Assembly: GCA_037439685.1 (NCBI GenBank)
Contig: JBBIVO010000062.1
Location: 1-6,150, forward strand
Direction: 5' to 3'
Length of the DNA stretch: 6,150 bases
Origin: JAGTRB01 sp037439685
GTDB taxonomy: Archaea; Thermoproteota; Bathyarchaeia; TCS64
This document shows positions 1-6,128 of this stretch, piece after piece (the stretch's first letter is position 1; each line of letters opens with the position of its first letter). The notes below the pieces were generated by a model that saw only the letters and a list, made by a program, of their open reading frames with translations, did no database searches and was not told where the DNA came from. A program made the translations under genes and the position numbers.

Positions 1-1532
1 GATGGTGGAGGCTCCGAGACATCGTAGAACAGCAGAAGATAGCATCTTGGGCCCTACTGGACATCGCAGCTCGACATAGGGAGACGATGCTTCGGAATGC
101 CTATATCAAGGCAAGGAGGCAGGTGGAGAGGGGGGTGAAGGGTAGCCCTTACGCCTATATTGTACCAGTCGACCAGCACGACTCCCTCACCGCTGAGAAG
201 CTCATAGAGAAGCTGCTCATCCAGGGTGTCGAGATCAAGAGGGCTAGGGAGGGCTTCATGGCTGGGGGGAGGCTCTATCCAAAGGGCTCGTACATAATCT
301 CCTTGGACCAGCCCAAGATGGGGCTGATTAAAACCCTTCTAGGCAGGACCCTATATCCAGATGACGCCTGGACGAGGGAGGCTGACGGCTCCCCAAGCAG
401 GCCTCAGGACACAGCATCCGACACCATGGCGGAGTACATGGGCGTGAGGGTGGATGAGGCTGAGGAGCCCTTCAAGGCCGAGGCCGAACTGGTAAAGGAG
501 CATGAGAGGCCGAGGGGGAGGATCCTCGGAGAGTCGAGGATTGGTTATGTATTTGACCCTAGGCTGAACGACAGCTACACAGCCTTAAACATCCTTCTTG
601 ACGCGGGATTAAGGATCGAACGGTTTGACGAGCCATTATGCGTAGAAGGGCTGAGCCTACCTCCAGGGGCCTTCATGGTCGAAGGGGAGGACATCAACGC
701 TCTTTGGGAGGCCGCGTACATGACCGGGGTGGACTTCCACGGTCTGAAGGATGAGCCGAGGGAGAATAGACATGAGGTTAAGCGGTTCAAAGTCGGGATA
801 TACCAGAGGTACTGGGGAGGAAACATGGATGAGGGATGGACAAGATGGATCCTGGAACAGTTCAGGTTCCCCTACAAGAGCCTGAGGGATGAGGAGGTGA
901 AGAAGGGAGACCTAAAAGAGGGTTTTGACCTCATAATAATCCCGGATGACGCCACACCCTTCATTACGGGTGTTAAAGTGGAGGAGTGGTTGAGAGAGCA
1001 CAGGCCAGACTGGCCTCAGCCCTTCTACCCCCCCGAATACAGGGGGGGAATAGGCGAGGAGGGGGTAAAGGCCCTAGAAAGGTTCGTGGAGGAAGGGGGA
1101 ACCCTCTTAACCCTAGGAGGAGCCTCCGAGCTCGCCATAGAGAAACTGGGGTTAAATGTGAGAGATCCCTTGAAGGGGTTGAAGCCGAAGGAGTTCTTCT
1201 GCCCCGGTTCAACCCTGAGGGCGACTGTCGACATCGCACACCCCATAGGCTACGGGATGCCTCATAATACACAGGTGTTCTTCTGGAACGGCCCAGCCTT
1301 CGAGATAATACCCTCCAAGATGAACGAGCTGGTAGAGGTGGTGGTCCAGTATCCCGAAAGGGATATCCTACAGAGCGGGTGGCTTATAGGAGAGGAGAAG
1401 ATATCGGGAAAGATCGGGATGCTAGTGGCGAGGAAGGGGAGGGGCAGGGCGGTTCTCGTGGGCTTCAGGCCCCAGCACAGAGGCCAGACCCATGGGACCT
1501 TCAAACTACTCTTCAACACCCTAATATGCTGA
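1..1532 (+). CDS. M14-family zinc metallopeptidase-like protein, C-terminal part (5' end outside window)
   Basis: The reading frame is open from base 3 to the TGA at 1530-1532, giving about 509 visible codons. The ATG at 87 is internal, since the residues before it (including WRLRDIVEQQK) read naturally into it. The protein matches, from memory of the family, the C-terminal half of long archaeal/bacterial M14 peptidase-like proteins of roughly 850-900 residues. Landmarks are a VDQHDSLTAEKLIEKLL segment near nt 165-225, YPPEYRGGIGEEG near nt 1026-1065, GGTLLTLGGASELA near nt 1095-1136, EFFCPGS near nt 1191-1211, and the terminal GFRPQHRGQTHGTFKLLFN near nt 1461-1517. The region from about nt 535 onward, with a hydrophobic strand FDLIIIPDD and the GGTLLTLGGAS turn, looks like a class I glutamine-amidotransferase-like fold (inference). 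The zinc-binding HxxE...H and catalytic Glu of M14 would lie upstream, so catalytic competence cannot be judged. The C-terminus appears complete. An extracytoplasmic role is plausible for the family, but no signal peptide is visible here. Confidence 0.85.
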   Translation, partial: WWRLRDIVEQQKIASWALLDIAARHRETMLRNAYIKARRQVERGVKGSPYAYIVPVDQHDSLTAEKLIEKLLIQGVEIKRAREGFMAGGRLYPKGSYIISLDQPKMGLIKTLLGRTLYPDDAWTREADGSPSRPQDTASDTMAEYMGVRVDEAEEPFKAEAELVKEHERPRGRILGESRIGYVFDPRLNDSYTALNILLDAGLRIERFDEPLCVEGLSLPPGAFMVEGEDINALWEAAYMTGVDFHGLKDEPRENRHEVKRFKVGIYQRYWGGNMDEGWTRWILEQFRFPYKSLRDEEVKKGDLKEGFDLIIIPDDATPFITGVKVEEWLREHRPDWPQPFYPPEYRGGIGEEGVKALERFVEEGGTLLTLGGASELAIEKLGLNVRDPLKGLKPKEFFCPGSTLRATVDIAHPIGYGMPHNTQVFFWNGPAFEIIPSKMNELVEVVVQYPERDILQSGWLIGEEKISGKIGMLVARKGRGRAVLVGFRPQHRGQTHGTFKLLFNTLIC

Positions 1533-1578
1533 ATTCCTCAATACAACCCATGCTGCTCGCCGTTTGTAGGGAAACCTC

Positions 1579-1588
1579 AAAAATATAA
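1579..1588 (+). promoter_or_regulatory. TATA-like box of the orphan gene
   Basis: AAAAATATAA stands out in the spacer after the peptidase gene. Its centre is about 47 bases upstream of the ATG at 1631. A start of transcription some 25 bases downstream (near 1610) would leave a leader of about 20 bases containing GAGGG at 1615-1619, a possible ribosome-binding site with 11-base spacing. It suggests this gene is transcribed separately from the peptidase. Motif and spacing only. Confidence 0.45.
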
Positions 1589-1630
1589 GCCGCAAGATCA
1601 GAAATGTTTGAGTAGAGGGTTCATTGATCG

Positions 1631-2011
1631 ATGGATGCTCCATGTCAACCCGAAAAGAAGAGGCCTCAACCGAAAACAGAAGCAGATAACGAGAAGAGTA
1701 AGCAGCAGTGCCTATATAAAACTCTATACCGCTGGTGGAAGCCCCTAGACCTAGACGAGTTCGCCTCTAGTTTTAGAGAGGTTTTCGAGATATCTTTCAG
1801 GCCTGACTTGGTCGCTGAGGAGAAGATCGATATATTTAGCCGAGATAGGAGGGAGATGAGGGTTTGTGCAGACACAGTCTCAGCCCTCCTCTCCCCCTAT
1901 AGGGCTGTACTATACCAGAGGGAGCCTTCAAAGCTCACGGAGAGGGATCGGAGACTATTGGAGGTCATAAGGGAGGCATATCCAAGGGGACGCTATACCC
2001 CCTTCCTATGA
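1631..2011 (+). CDS. Hypothetical protein, 126 aa, basic N-terminus, not recognised
   Basis: An ORF of 126 codons runs from ATG 1631 to TGA 2009-2011. An in-frame stop at 1625-1627 fixes the upstream limit, and there is a TATA-like box at 1579-1588 and GAGGG at 1615-1619. I do not recognise the family. Residues 1-27 are polar, rich in Lys, Pro and Gln, and probably disordered. Residues 28-60 are aromatic and amphipathic (LYKTLYRWWKPLDLDEF). Residues 60-118 are charged and look alpha-helical (DRREMRVCADTVSALLSPYRAVLYQ, then LTERDRRLLEVIREAYP). There is no signal peptide, no membrane segment and no metal cluster; only Cys5, Cys27 and Cys79 are present. A soluble cytoplasmic protein is likely. 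Codon choice (AGG/AGA Arg, ATA Ile) is like the neighbours, which supports it being a real gene. A small binding or regulatory protein would be a guess. Spacing of 98 and 135 bases to its neighbours argues against an operon. Confidence 0.6.
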   Translation: MDAPCQPEKKRPQPKTEADNEKSKQQCLYKTLYRWWKPLDLDEFASSFREVFEISFRPDLVAEEKIDIFSRDRREMRVCADTVSALLSPYRAVLYQREPSKLTERDRRLLEVIREAYPRGRYTPFL

Positions 2012-2120
2012 ATCAGAGGAAGAATGCTCAGTCGGATCTTTCGTAGGGTGGTGGTGGCAATCCTCAGTTCCACCTGATGGGAATTTCGCCTCTCTCGTTA
2101 AAGCCCCTCTTATGGAATGA

Positions 2121-2128
2121 TTTATCAA
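2121..2128 (+). promoter_or_regulatory. TATA-like box of the TIGR04076-family gene
   Basis: TTTATCAA lies about 23 bases (centre) upstream of ATG 2147, the distance expected when an archaeal transcript starts at or next to the start codon. No Shine-Dalgarno sequence precedes the ATG, in keeping with leaderless translation. A second AT-rich patch, CTTTAAAC at 2132-2139, is closer to the ATG and less likely to be the TATA box for this start. Confidence 0.45.
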
Positions 2129-2146
2129 CCCCTTTAAACATCCCTT

Positions 2147-2419
2147 ATGGAAATGTCTTGGAAGGAGCCCATCTTCATAGCAGAGGTCATCTCCATTAAG
2201 GGGAGCTGCGGCGCAGGCCACAAGGTCGGAGACGTCTTCGAGATAAACACCCACAAGACCGGGGGCATCTGCGGGTGGTGCTACCACGACCTCTTCCCCA
2301 CCCTGATGACCCTATCTATGGGCGGCGCCATACCCTGGTGGAAGAGGCAGGACGAGTTCACCTACGAGTGCCCAGACAGGCACAACCTCGTCACATTCAA
2401 GATAACCGTCAAAAGGTGA
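2147..2419 (+). CDS. TIGR04076 family protein (small Cys/His protein of unknown function)
   Basis: This 90-aa protein fits the length and motif order of the TIGR04076 family as I know it. An N-terminal beta-strand region leads into CGAGHKVGD (residues 21-29). Then come GGICGWCYHDLFPTLMTLSMGG (39-60) with the following IPWW, and a terminal ECPD segment (74-77) before a final strand. The family is found in anaerobic bacteria and archaea and has no established function. Cys21, His25, Cys42, Cys45, His47 and Cys75 could form a metal or redox site (inference); it has no membrane segment and is presumably cytoplasmic. ATG 2147 was chosen because the TATA-like box sits about 23 bases upstream; the ATG at 2153 (Met3) is an alternative. 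The transporter follows after 53 bases, but the pairing is not one I recognise as functional. Confidence 0.85.
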   Translation: MEMSWKEPIFIAEVISIKGSCGAGHKVGDVFEINTHKTGGICGWCYHDLFPTLMTLSMGGAIPWWKRQDEFTYECPDRHNLVTFKITVKR

Positions 2420-2423
2420 GTTG

Positions 2424-2440
2424 CCCCCCTTTTTCCTTCC
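2424..2440 (+). terminator. Pyrimidine-rich, oligo-T candidate terminator
   Basis: Directly after the stop of the TIGR04076-family gene is a continuous pyrimidine tract with six C, five T (2430-2434) and then CCTTCC. Archaeal RNA polymerase typically terminates at such U-rich tracts without needing a hairpin. No stem precedes it. The call rests on composition and position only. Confidence 0.35.
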
Positions 2441-2459
2441 TTAAGGATCTCAATTGAGG

Positions 2460-2467
2460 CTAAAAAA
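2460..2467 (+). promoter_or_regulatory. Possible TATA-like box of the MFS gene
   Basis: CTAAAAAA is the only AT-rich patch between the preceding stop and the transporter. Transcription starting about 25 bases downstream (near 2490) would fall after ATG 2473 and favour translation from ATG 2500 or 2503. If the start is at 2473, then either this is not the promoter or the gene is read through from upstream. Weak evidence. Confidence 0.25.
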
Positions 2468-2472
2468 GAGAG

Positions 2473-3802
2473 ATGAGAAAATATGTGAGGAATTTGAGGA
2501 TGATGCGTCAACTCGGATCGAGCCTCTCCTTCCTAAAGGGGAACATCCTCGTACTCATCATCTGCAGGGTCCTCTGGAGCTGGTCAACCAGCATCGTCTA
2601 CCCCTTCTTCAGCCTCTACATCCTAGCCCTGGGAGGCACCCCAACGGAGGTCGGGCTGGTTAACTCCCTGGGCCTCATAGCTGGGATGTTCCTATACCCC
2701 GTCGGGGGATACATAGCGGATAGGAGGGGGAGGGTTAAGCTCATAGGCTACTCCACCTACCTCTACGCCCTCTCCCACCTCCTCTTCGTCCTCGCGGTTA
2801 GCTGGCAGACCGTCGCCATAGGCCAGTTCCTAAGCCAGCTGCTGCTGTTCTACATGCCGGCCATGACGGCGCTGGAGGCAGACTCCCTACCCCCAGAGGT
2901 GAGGGGGAGAGGGTTCGCCCTAATGATGGCAATACCCGGCGCTATACGGGTGATAGCCCCATATATGGGAGGGCTGATAATAGCCGCCTACGGAGGAGGA
3001 GATGAGGGGATGATCCAGGCCATAAGGCTCTGCTGGACAATAGCCTTCGCCACGGGGATCCTCGTCGCAACCATCAGGCTCAGATACCTCAGGGAGACCA
3101 TAGAGAGGGATGAGACCGAGATGGCCTCATCCGGCTTAGGGGTCCTCTCAACCCTTAAGGAGTCCTATAGAGGGGTCATCGAGTCTATAAGGTGGATGGA
3201 TAGGCCTCTGAGGATGATACTCTTCATAGAGGTGGTCAGCTCCCTCTTCGTGGCCATGGTGGCCCCCTTCTGGGTGGTGTACGCCAAGGAGGTCCTCGGC
3301 CTCACGCCATACGATTGGGGGACAGCCATGCTCATCTCAGGGCTCGTCGGCATCCTCACCGCCCTCCCCCTGGGCCTCCTCGTGGACAGGCTACGCCCCA
3401 GGAGGATGATCCTCTCAGGCCTCTCCATCTCATCAATATGCATCCTCCTCTACATCTTCTCAGGAGGCACCTCAGGGGTCTTCATCATACTCTCCCTCCT
3501 CTCCCTCTCAAACAGCATGATGATGCCCGCCTTCTCCACCCTCATCGCCAACATGGTGCCCAAGAGGAGGAGGGGGAGGCTCTTCTCCATAATCGGGGAG
3601 AGGGGGGTTATGATAAGCTTCGGTAACTTCTGGGGAGGAGGCTTCCTCCTATTCCCCCCCCGCAGCCGCGGGCGCCCTCCTTGGAGGCCACATCTACGAG
3701 CTAAACCCCATATACCTCTGGATAATCTTCTCAGCCGCTACAGCCCTCAGCCTAACGCTGACCTATAAATTCATAAGGGAACCGAAGGAAACCCATCGCT
3801 AG
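2473..3802 (+). pseudogene. MFS transporter, disrupted by a single-base frameshift near its 3' end
   Basis: The ORF from ATG 2473 reads as a 12-helix major facilitator superfamily permease. Landmarks are TM1 at about residues 24-52, motif A after TM2 (GGYIADRRGRVKL, 78-90), ADSLPPEVRGRGFA (136-149), a central loop at about 203-245, and a second motif A-like loop GLLVDRLRPRR (301-311). At the C run 3654-3661 (eight C) the frame is lost: the ORF continues as an Arg/Pro-rich tail and stops at 3768. Skipping one base restores AAAGALLGGHIYELNPIYLW, then a hydrophobic last helix and a charged KFIREPKE tail, ending at TAG 3800-3802, for about 442 residues. The cause may be a sequencing error in the homopolymer or a real mutation. 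Start: an in-frame TAA at 2461-2463 limits it; ATG 2473 is listed, but ATG 2500/2503 has GTGAGG at 2485-2490 at good spacing. Substrate unknown; this kind of MFS is often annotated as a drug or sugar exporter, which I cannot confirm. Confidence 0.8.
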
Positions 3803-4098
3803 CTAAGGATCGGAGTGAAAAACCGGTAAAGGAAGTAAAAGCGAGGATGTGTTGAGGAAAGATGATCGCACCAAAAATCGGTTTCGGAGTCAACCCCAGA
3901 GCTGAAGAAGCCTTTTTAGAGTAAGGAGGGTTATTAAATTCTTTTTGACCAGGACGATGGAGGCTTGATGGCATCTGCTTATAATTGAAGCACTCTAGGC
4001 CATCGGAAAGGGCGGTGCATCCCTATCTCCTAATATATCGGCTCTCCACCATATCTCAAATTTAAATAGGTTGTAGACTTTTCATTCAAGTTCTGAGG
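3803..4098. other. 296-base intergenic spacer
   Basis: There is no convincing gene on either strand. The region contains two T5 runs (3913-3917 and 3942-3946) that could end the transporter transcript. A 20-codon ORF at 3862-3924 on the + strand is treated in the findings. AGGAGGG at 3924-3930 resembles a ribosome-binding site but has no suitable start codon behind it. The TATA box of the next gene is at 4061-4068. No tRNA-like cloverleaf was seen. Confidence 0.5.
4061..4068 (+). promoter_or_regulatory. TATA box of the large membrane-protein gene
   Basis: TTTAAATA is the best TATA-box match in the window, preceded by CAAA (4057-4060), which may be part of a BRE-like element. Its centre lies about 34 bases upstream of ATG 4099, so transcription would begin near 4090 with a leader of roughly 5-12 bases. 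This supports the start chosen for that gene and shows it is an independent transcription unit. Confidence 0.65.
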
Positions 4099-5742
4099 AT
4101 GATGAGGAGGATCCCCCACTTTCTCCCCGGGTTCCTGGCCTTCCTCGGGTACTATGAGATAGTCTCAGGCCTAGCCGTTCCTCTAAGGTTCACCGTCGAA
4201 AGGGTCACCAACACATATCTGGCGCGGTTACCCCTCCTCGGCGCCCTCGAGGCAGACCTCGTGGCATTCGTCGTAGCCTCCTCCATCCTAGCCCAAATGG
4301 AGGATGAGAGGAGGCTTCGGATGATGCGCCTGGTCATCATCGCCTCGGCGGCCTCCCTCCTCCTAATATGCAGGATCCTTGATCTGACAGATCCAGCCTA
4401 CATGGTGCTCGGCTCAGCCTCCCTACTCTCCGCCCTGATCCACATCCCCAGGAGGGGGCTTTCGATCCTGATCCCGGGGGCCCTCCTCTCCGCCGCCGCC
4501 TTGGAGGCCTCCTCTCTAGCGTCCCTCGCGACCTACTTCGCCCTAGGAGGCTGGGAGCCCATCCCTTTCCAGGTAATACTAAGGGAGAGGCTCGTCTGGG
4601 CGCCCCTAGAGTGGGCATGCGTGCCTATATTCATCGCCTGGATGTGGGTCACCCTGGGGAAGATGGCCATGAAGGGGCCGTCTCGCCGTCTCCTCAAGCC
4701 ATCTGAGATAAAGGCCGTCGATGAGGGGGGCTCGAGGAGGCTCTTGGCCATCTCCACCATCCTCACAACCCTATTTCTAGTTCTAGTCCACCTCCCATCC
4801 GTGAACCCTGAATTCAAACCTGTAAGCGTAGACACGGCCAACTACAAGAGCCTCTTCGATAGGGTGGGAGGCGAAGGCCTCCGAGAGGTTCTCAAAAAGA
4901 GTTCGGAGAGGCCCCTTTTCATCATCCTAGTATATCACCTCTGGCAGGCCCTCTCAGGCGATGCGGTCATGTCGATGGACCTGGTATATCCCATCATAGC
5001 CCTGAATCTCCTCGCCGTCGCATCCTACTATCTGGGCCTTAGGCTTGGGGGCCCCTCATCGGCCGGTTGGGCATCACTGCTGGTTCCCCTTGGCTATGCG
5101 GTTCCAGCCTTCATAGGAGGAGGATTTCAGGCGAACAGCCTGGCCCTGACGACGGCGATCCTGACATTGACGATAGACCCGAAGAGCCTAGGAGGGTTCT
5201 CCAAGCTCTCCGCGCTGCTGACCCTGACGGCGCTGATCCACCCCTGGACCTACTTCATGTACGCCTCAGCCCTCGCATTCAAAGGCCTTAGAGATAGAAG
5301 AGGCCTCGCCCCCACCCTCTTGGCGTTGGCGATTAGCTACTCCATCACGCAGGCTGTCGACTACTCCCTCGGCGCAGTCATAGTCGTTGAGGCCGCCTCA
5401 AGGCCGGTCACCGCGAGCTGGGGCCTCCATCTTCCAGCCAGCTGGTTTGATGCCATCCAGTTCTACGTCTGGAATGCCATGTCAAACCCCCTCTATCTAA
5501 CCGCCTCCCTCTTGACATCGGAGCCTTGCACATCATCCATCACCGCCGTCGCAGCCCCATTCACAGCCATCCTCCCAAGCGGACTTGTCTTCAGACTGCT
5601 CCTCAACCTCCCAACCCAGCTTCAAGCCTCATTCACCATAAAGACCCTCAAGCAAGAGCATAGGAGGCTCATATTCCTATTCCTCACGGCCAGGGTGATC
5701 GGAAACCTTTCGGGGTTAACCCCCCTAAAGGAATCGGTATGA
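4099..5742 (+). CDS. Polytopic membrane protein, possibly GT-C glycosyltransferase-like
   Basis: This 547-aa, strongly hydrophobic protein has about 12 or more likely membrane segments. Seven candidates precede the main loop, at roughly residues 10-28, 45-65, 76-95, 98-116, 119-148, 168-190 and 213-233. The loop at 234-272 contains SVDTANY (243-249, Asp245) and ends in ERPLF (270-274). Further segments lie at about 273-312, 321-358, 370-395, 403-430, 452-473, 481-503 and 522-540. An Asp in an outer loop, followed by an Arg-Pro-Leu before the next helix, a GGFQAN segment (340-345) and HPWT (381-384) recall GT-C enzymes that transfer sugars from lipid-phosphate donors. In classical GT-C proteins the acidic loop follows TM1, so here it would need an N-terminal extension. 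I do not recognise an exact family; an unrelated membrane protein is possible. ATG 4099 or 4102 fits the TATA box at 4061-4068; TGAGG at 4094-4098 abuts the ATG and is too close to act as its ribosome-binding site. Confidence 0.7.
   Translation: MMRRIPHFLPGFLAFLGYYEIVSGLAVPLRFTVERVTNTYLARLPLLGALEADLVAFVVASSILAQMEDERRLRMMRLVIIASAASLLLICRILDLTDPAYMVLGSASLLSALIHIPRRGLSILIPGALLSAAALEASSLASLATYFALGGWEPIPFQVILRERLVWAPLEWACVPIFIAWMWVTLGKMAMKGPSRRLLKPSEIKAVDEGGSRRLLAISTILTTLFLVLVHLPSVNPEFKPVSVDTANYKSLFDRVGGEGLREVLKKSSERPLFIILVYHLWQALSGDAVMSMDLVYPIIALNLLAVASYYLGLRLGGPSSAGWASLLVPLGYAVPAFIGGGFQANSLALTTAILTLTIDPKSLGGFSKLSALLTLTALIHPWTYFMYASALAFKGLRDRRGLAPTLLALAISYSITQAVDYSLGAVIVVEAASRPVTASWGLHLPASWFDAIQFYVWNAMSNPLYLTASLLTSEPCTSSITAVAAPFTAILPSGLVFRLLLNLPTQLQASFTIKTLKQEHRRLIFLFLTARVIGNLSGLTPLKESV
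5706..5731. repeat. Imperfect inverted repeat at the 3' end of the membrane-protein gene
   Basis: CCTTT-C-GGGG-TTAA-CCCC-CCTAAAGG forms an inverted repeat around the perfect 12-base palindrome GGGGTTAACCCC at 5712-5723, with a few unpaired bases. The stop codon follows at 5740-5742, and a second short palindrome CCCCTAGGGG sits at 5744-5753. It could fold in the 3' end of the mRNA. Archaeal termination does not normally need hairpins, so the role is unknown. It partly encodes the last residues of the protein. Confidence 0.5.
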
Positions 5743-5985
5743 GCCCCTAGGGGAAGAAGGCCACAGCCTAAAATTCCCATATCAAGCCCGTTACTCACGC
5801 CCAAAGGCGGGAATATGATGTAGAGGGCGGATCTGACGATACTGAGGTTGACGGCTAATATGGTCATTGACGGAATGGTGACCCAGAGGGACAAGAGCCC
5901 TAGGCACCCTCCATTAGGGGGAGGAAGTATGCAGGAATGAAAAACCCGAAGGGGGAGATCACAGCCACTCTTAAGCTTTCATCTC
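5743..5985 (-). pseudogene. Possible frameshifted membrane-protein remnant (minus strand)
   Basis: On the minus strand two adjoining frames read like one hydrophobic protein. The first frame, open from about 5985 to a TAG at 5902-5900, gives VAVISPFGFFIPAYFLPLME; a GTG at 5968-5966 could start it. The second frame carries on with GLLSLWVTIPSMTILAVNLS and SALYIIFPPLGVSNGLDMGI to about 5750. Adding one C in the minus-strand GCCTAGGG (about 5899-5906) joins them as MEGALGLLSLW. The + strand has no gene here, so this is not simply an antisense shadow. Beyond 5742 the same frame runs antisense to the large membrane-protein gene and is probably not meaningful. The family is not recognised. The alternative is chance hydrophobicity in non-coding DNA, which I cannot exclude by eye. 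Confidence 0.28.
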
Positions 5986-6049
5986 GGTCGGTTTCATATC
6001 CTAGCCTTCATAAACCTTCAAGGACCGAACGAGGTTGGGAGATGTGTTA

Positions 6050-6065
6050 AAGGCCATATGGCCTT
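6050..6065. promoter_or_regulatory. Perfect 16-bp palindrome, candidate operator
   Basis: AAGGCCATATGGCCTT equals its own reverse complement. It ends 63 bases before ATG 6129, where a dimeric helix-turn-helix regulator could bind near a promoter. TGTTAAAG at 6044-6051 abuts its left side and could be part of a weak AT-rich promoter element. No regulator gene is visible in the window, so the role is inferred from symmetry and position only. Confidence 0.35.
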
Positions 6066-6128
6066 CGGAAGTGTGGTTGGGCCAATCGCAAGGGGCGGAG
6101 GCAGAGGCCCGGGTTTCCGGAGGTATTC

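Larger units (their letters stand above)
5743..6128. other. 386-base region without an intact gene
   Basis: It holds the short palindrome CCCCTAGGGG (5744-5753), the possible minus-strand remnant, a perfect 16-bp palindrome (6050-6065), and the leader of the gene beginning at 6129. + strand frames are broken by frequent stops. No tRNA, CRISPR repeat or transposon end was seen. Confidence 0.5.

Noticed and set aside
973..1272. Open frames on both strands of about 90-100 codons over the peptidase gene (973-1272 minus, 986-1267 plus)
   Set aside because: They overlap a well-conserved part of the peptidase frame and translate to Arg/Pro-rich sequence typical of out-of-frame reading of AGG-rich DNA.
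2006..2287. Minus-strand 93-codon frame overlapping the spacer and the TIGR04076-family gene
   Set aside because: More than half lies antisense to a recognised gene, and the rest is spacer with + strand promoter features; the translation shows no family-like motif.
3315..3626. 103-codon + strand frame inside the MFS gene
   Set aside because: It translates to His/Pro/Arg-rich sequence in the wrong frame of the transporter; the MFS frame has clear family motifs here.
3861..3905. Possible C/D box guide RNA (GATGATC ... CTGA)
   Set aside because: The C box matches only partly and no credible C'/D' pair is present between them.
4337..4841. Minus-strand frames of 93 and 102 codons opposite the large membrane protein
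   Set aside because: They are antisense shadows with low-complexity Arg/Gly/Pro composition and no start-site signals.
5067..5291. 74-codon + strand frame inside the large membrane-protein gene
   Set aside because: Polar, Arg/Pro-rich out-of-frame reading of a hydrophobic coding region.
6066..6128. tRNA-like GC-rich stretch before the last gene
   Set aside because: No T-arm GGTTCRA motif, no anticodon arm and no closing acceptor stem could be found.
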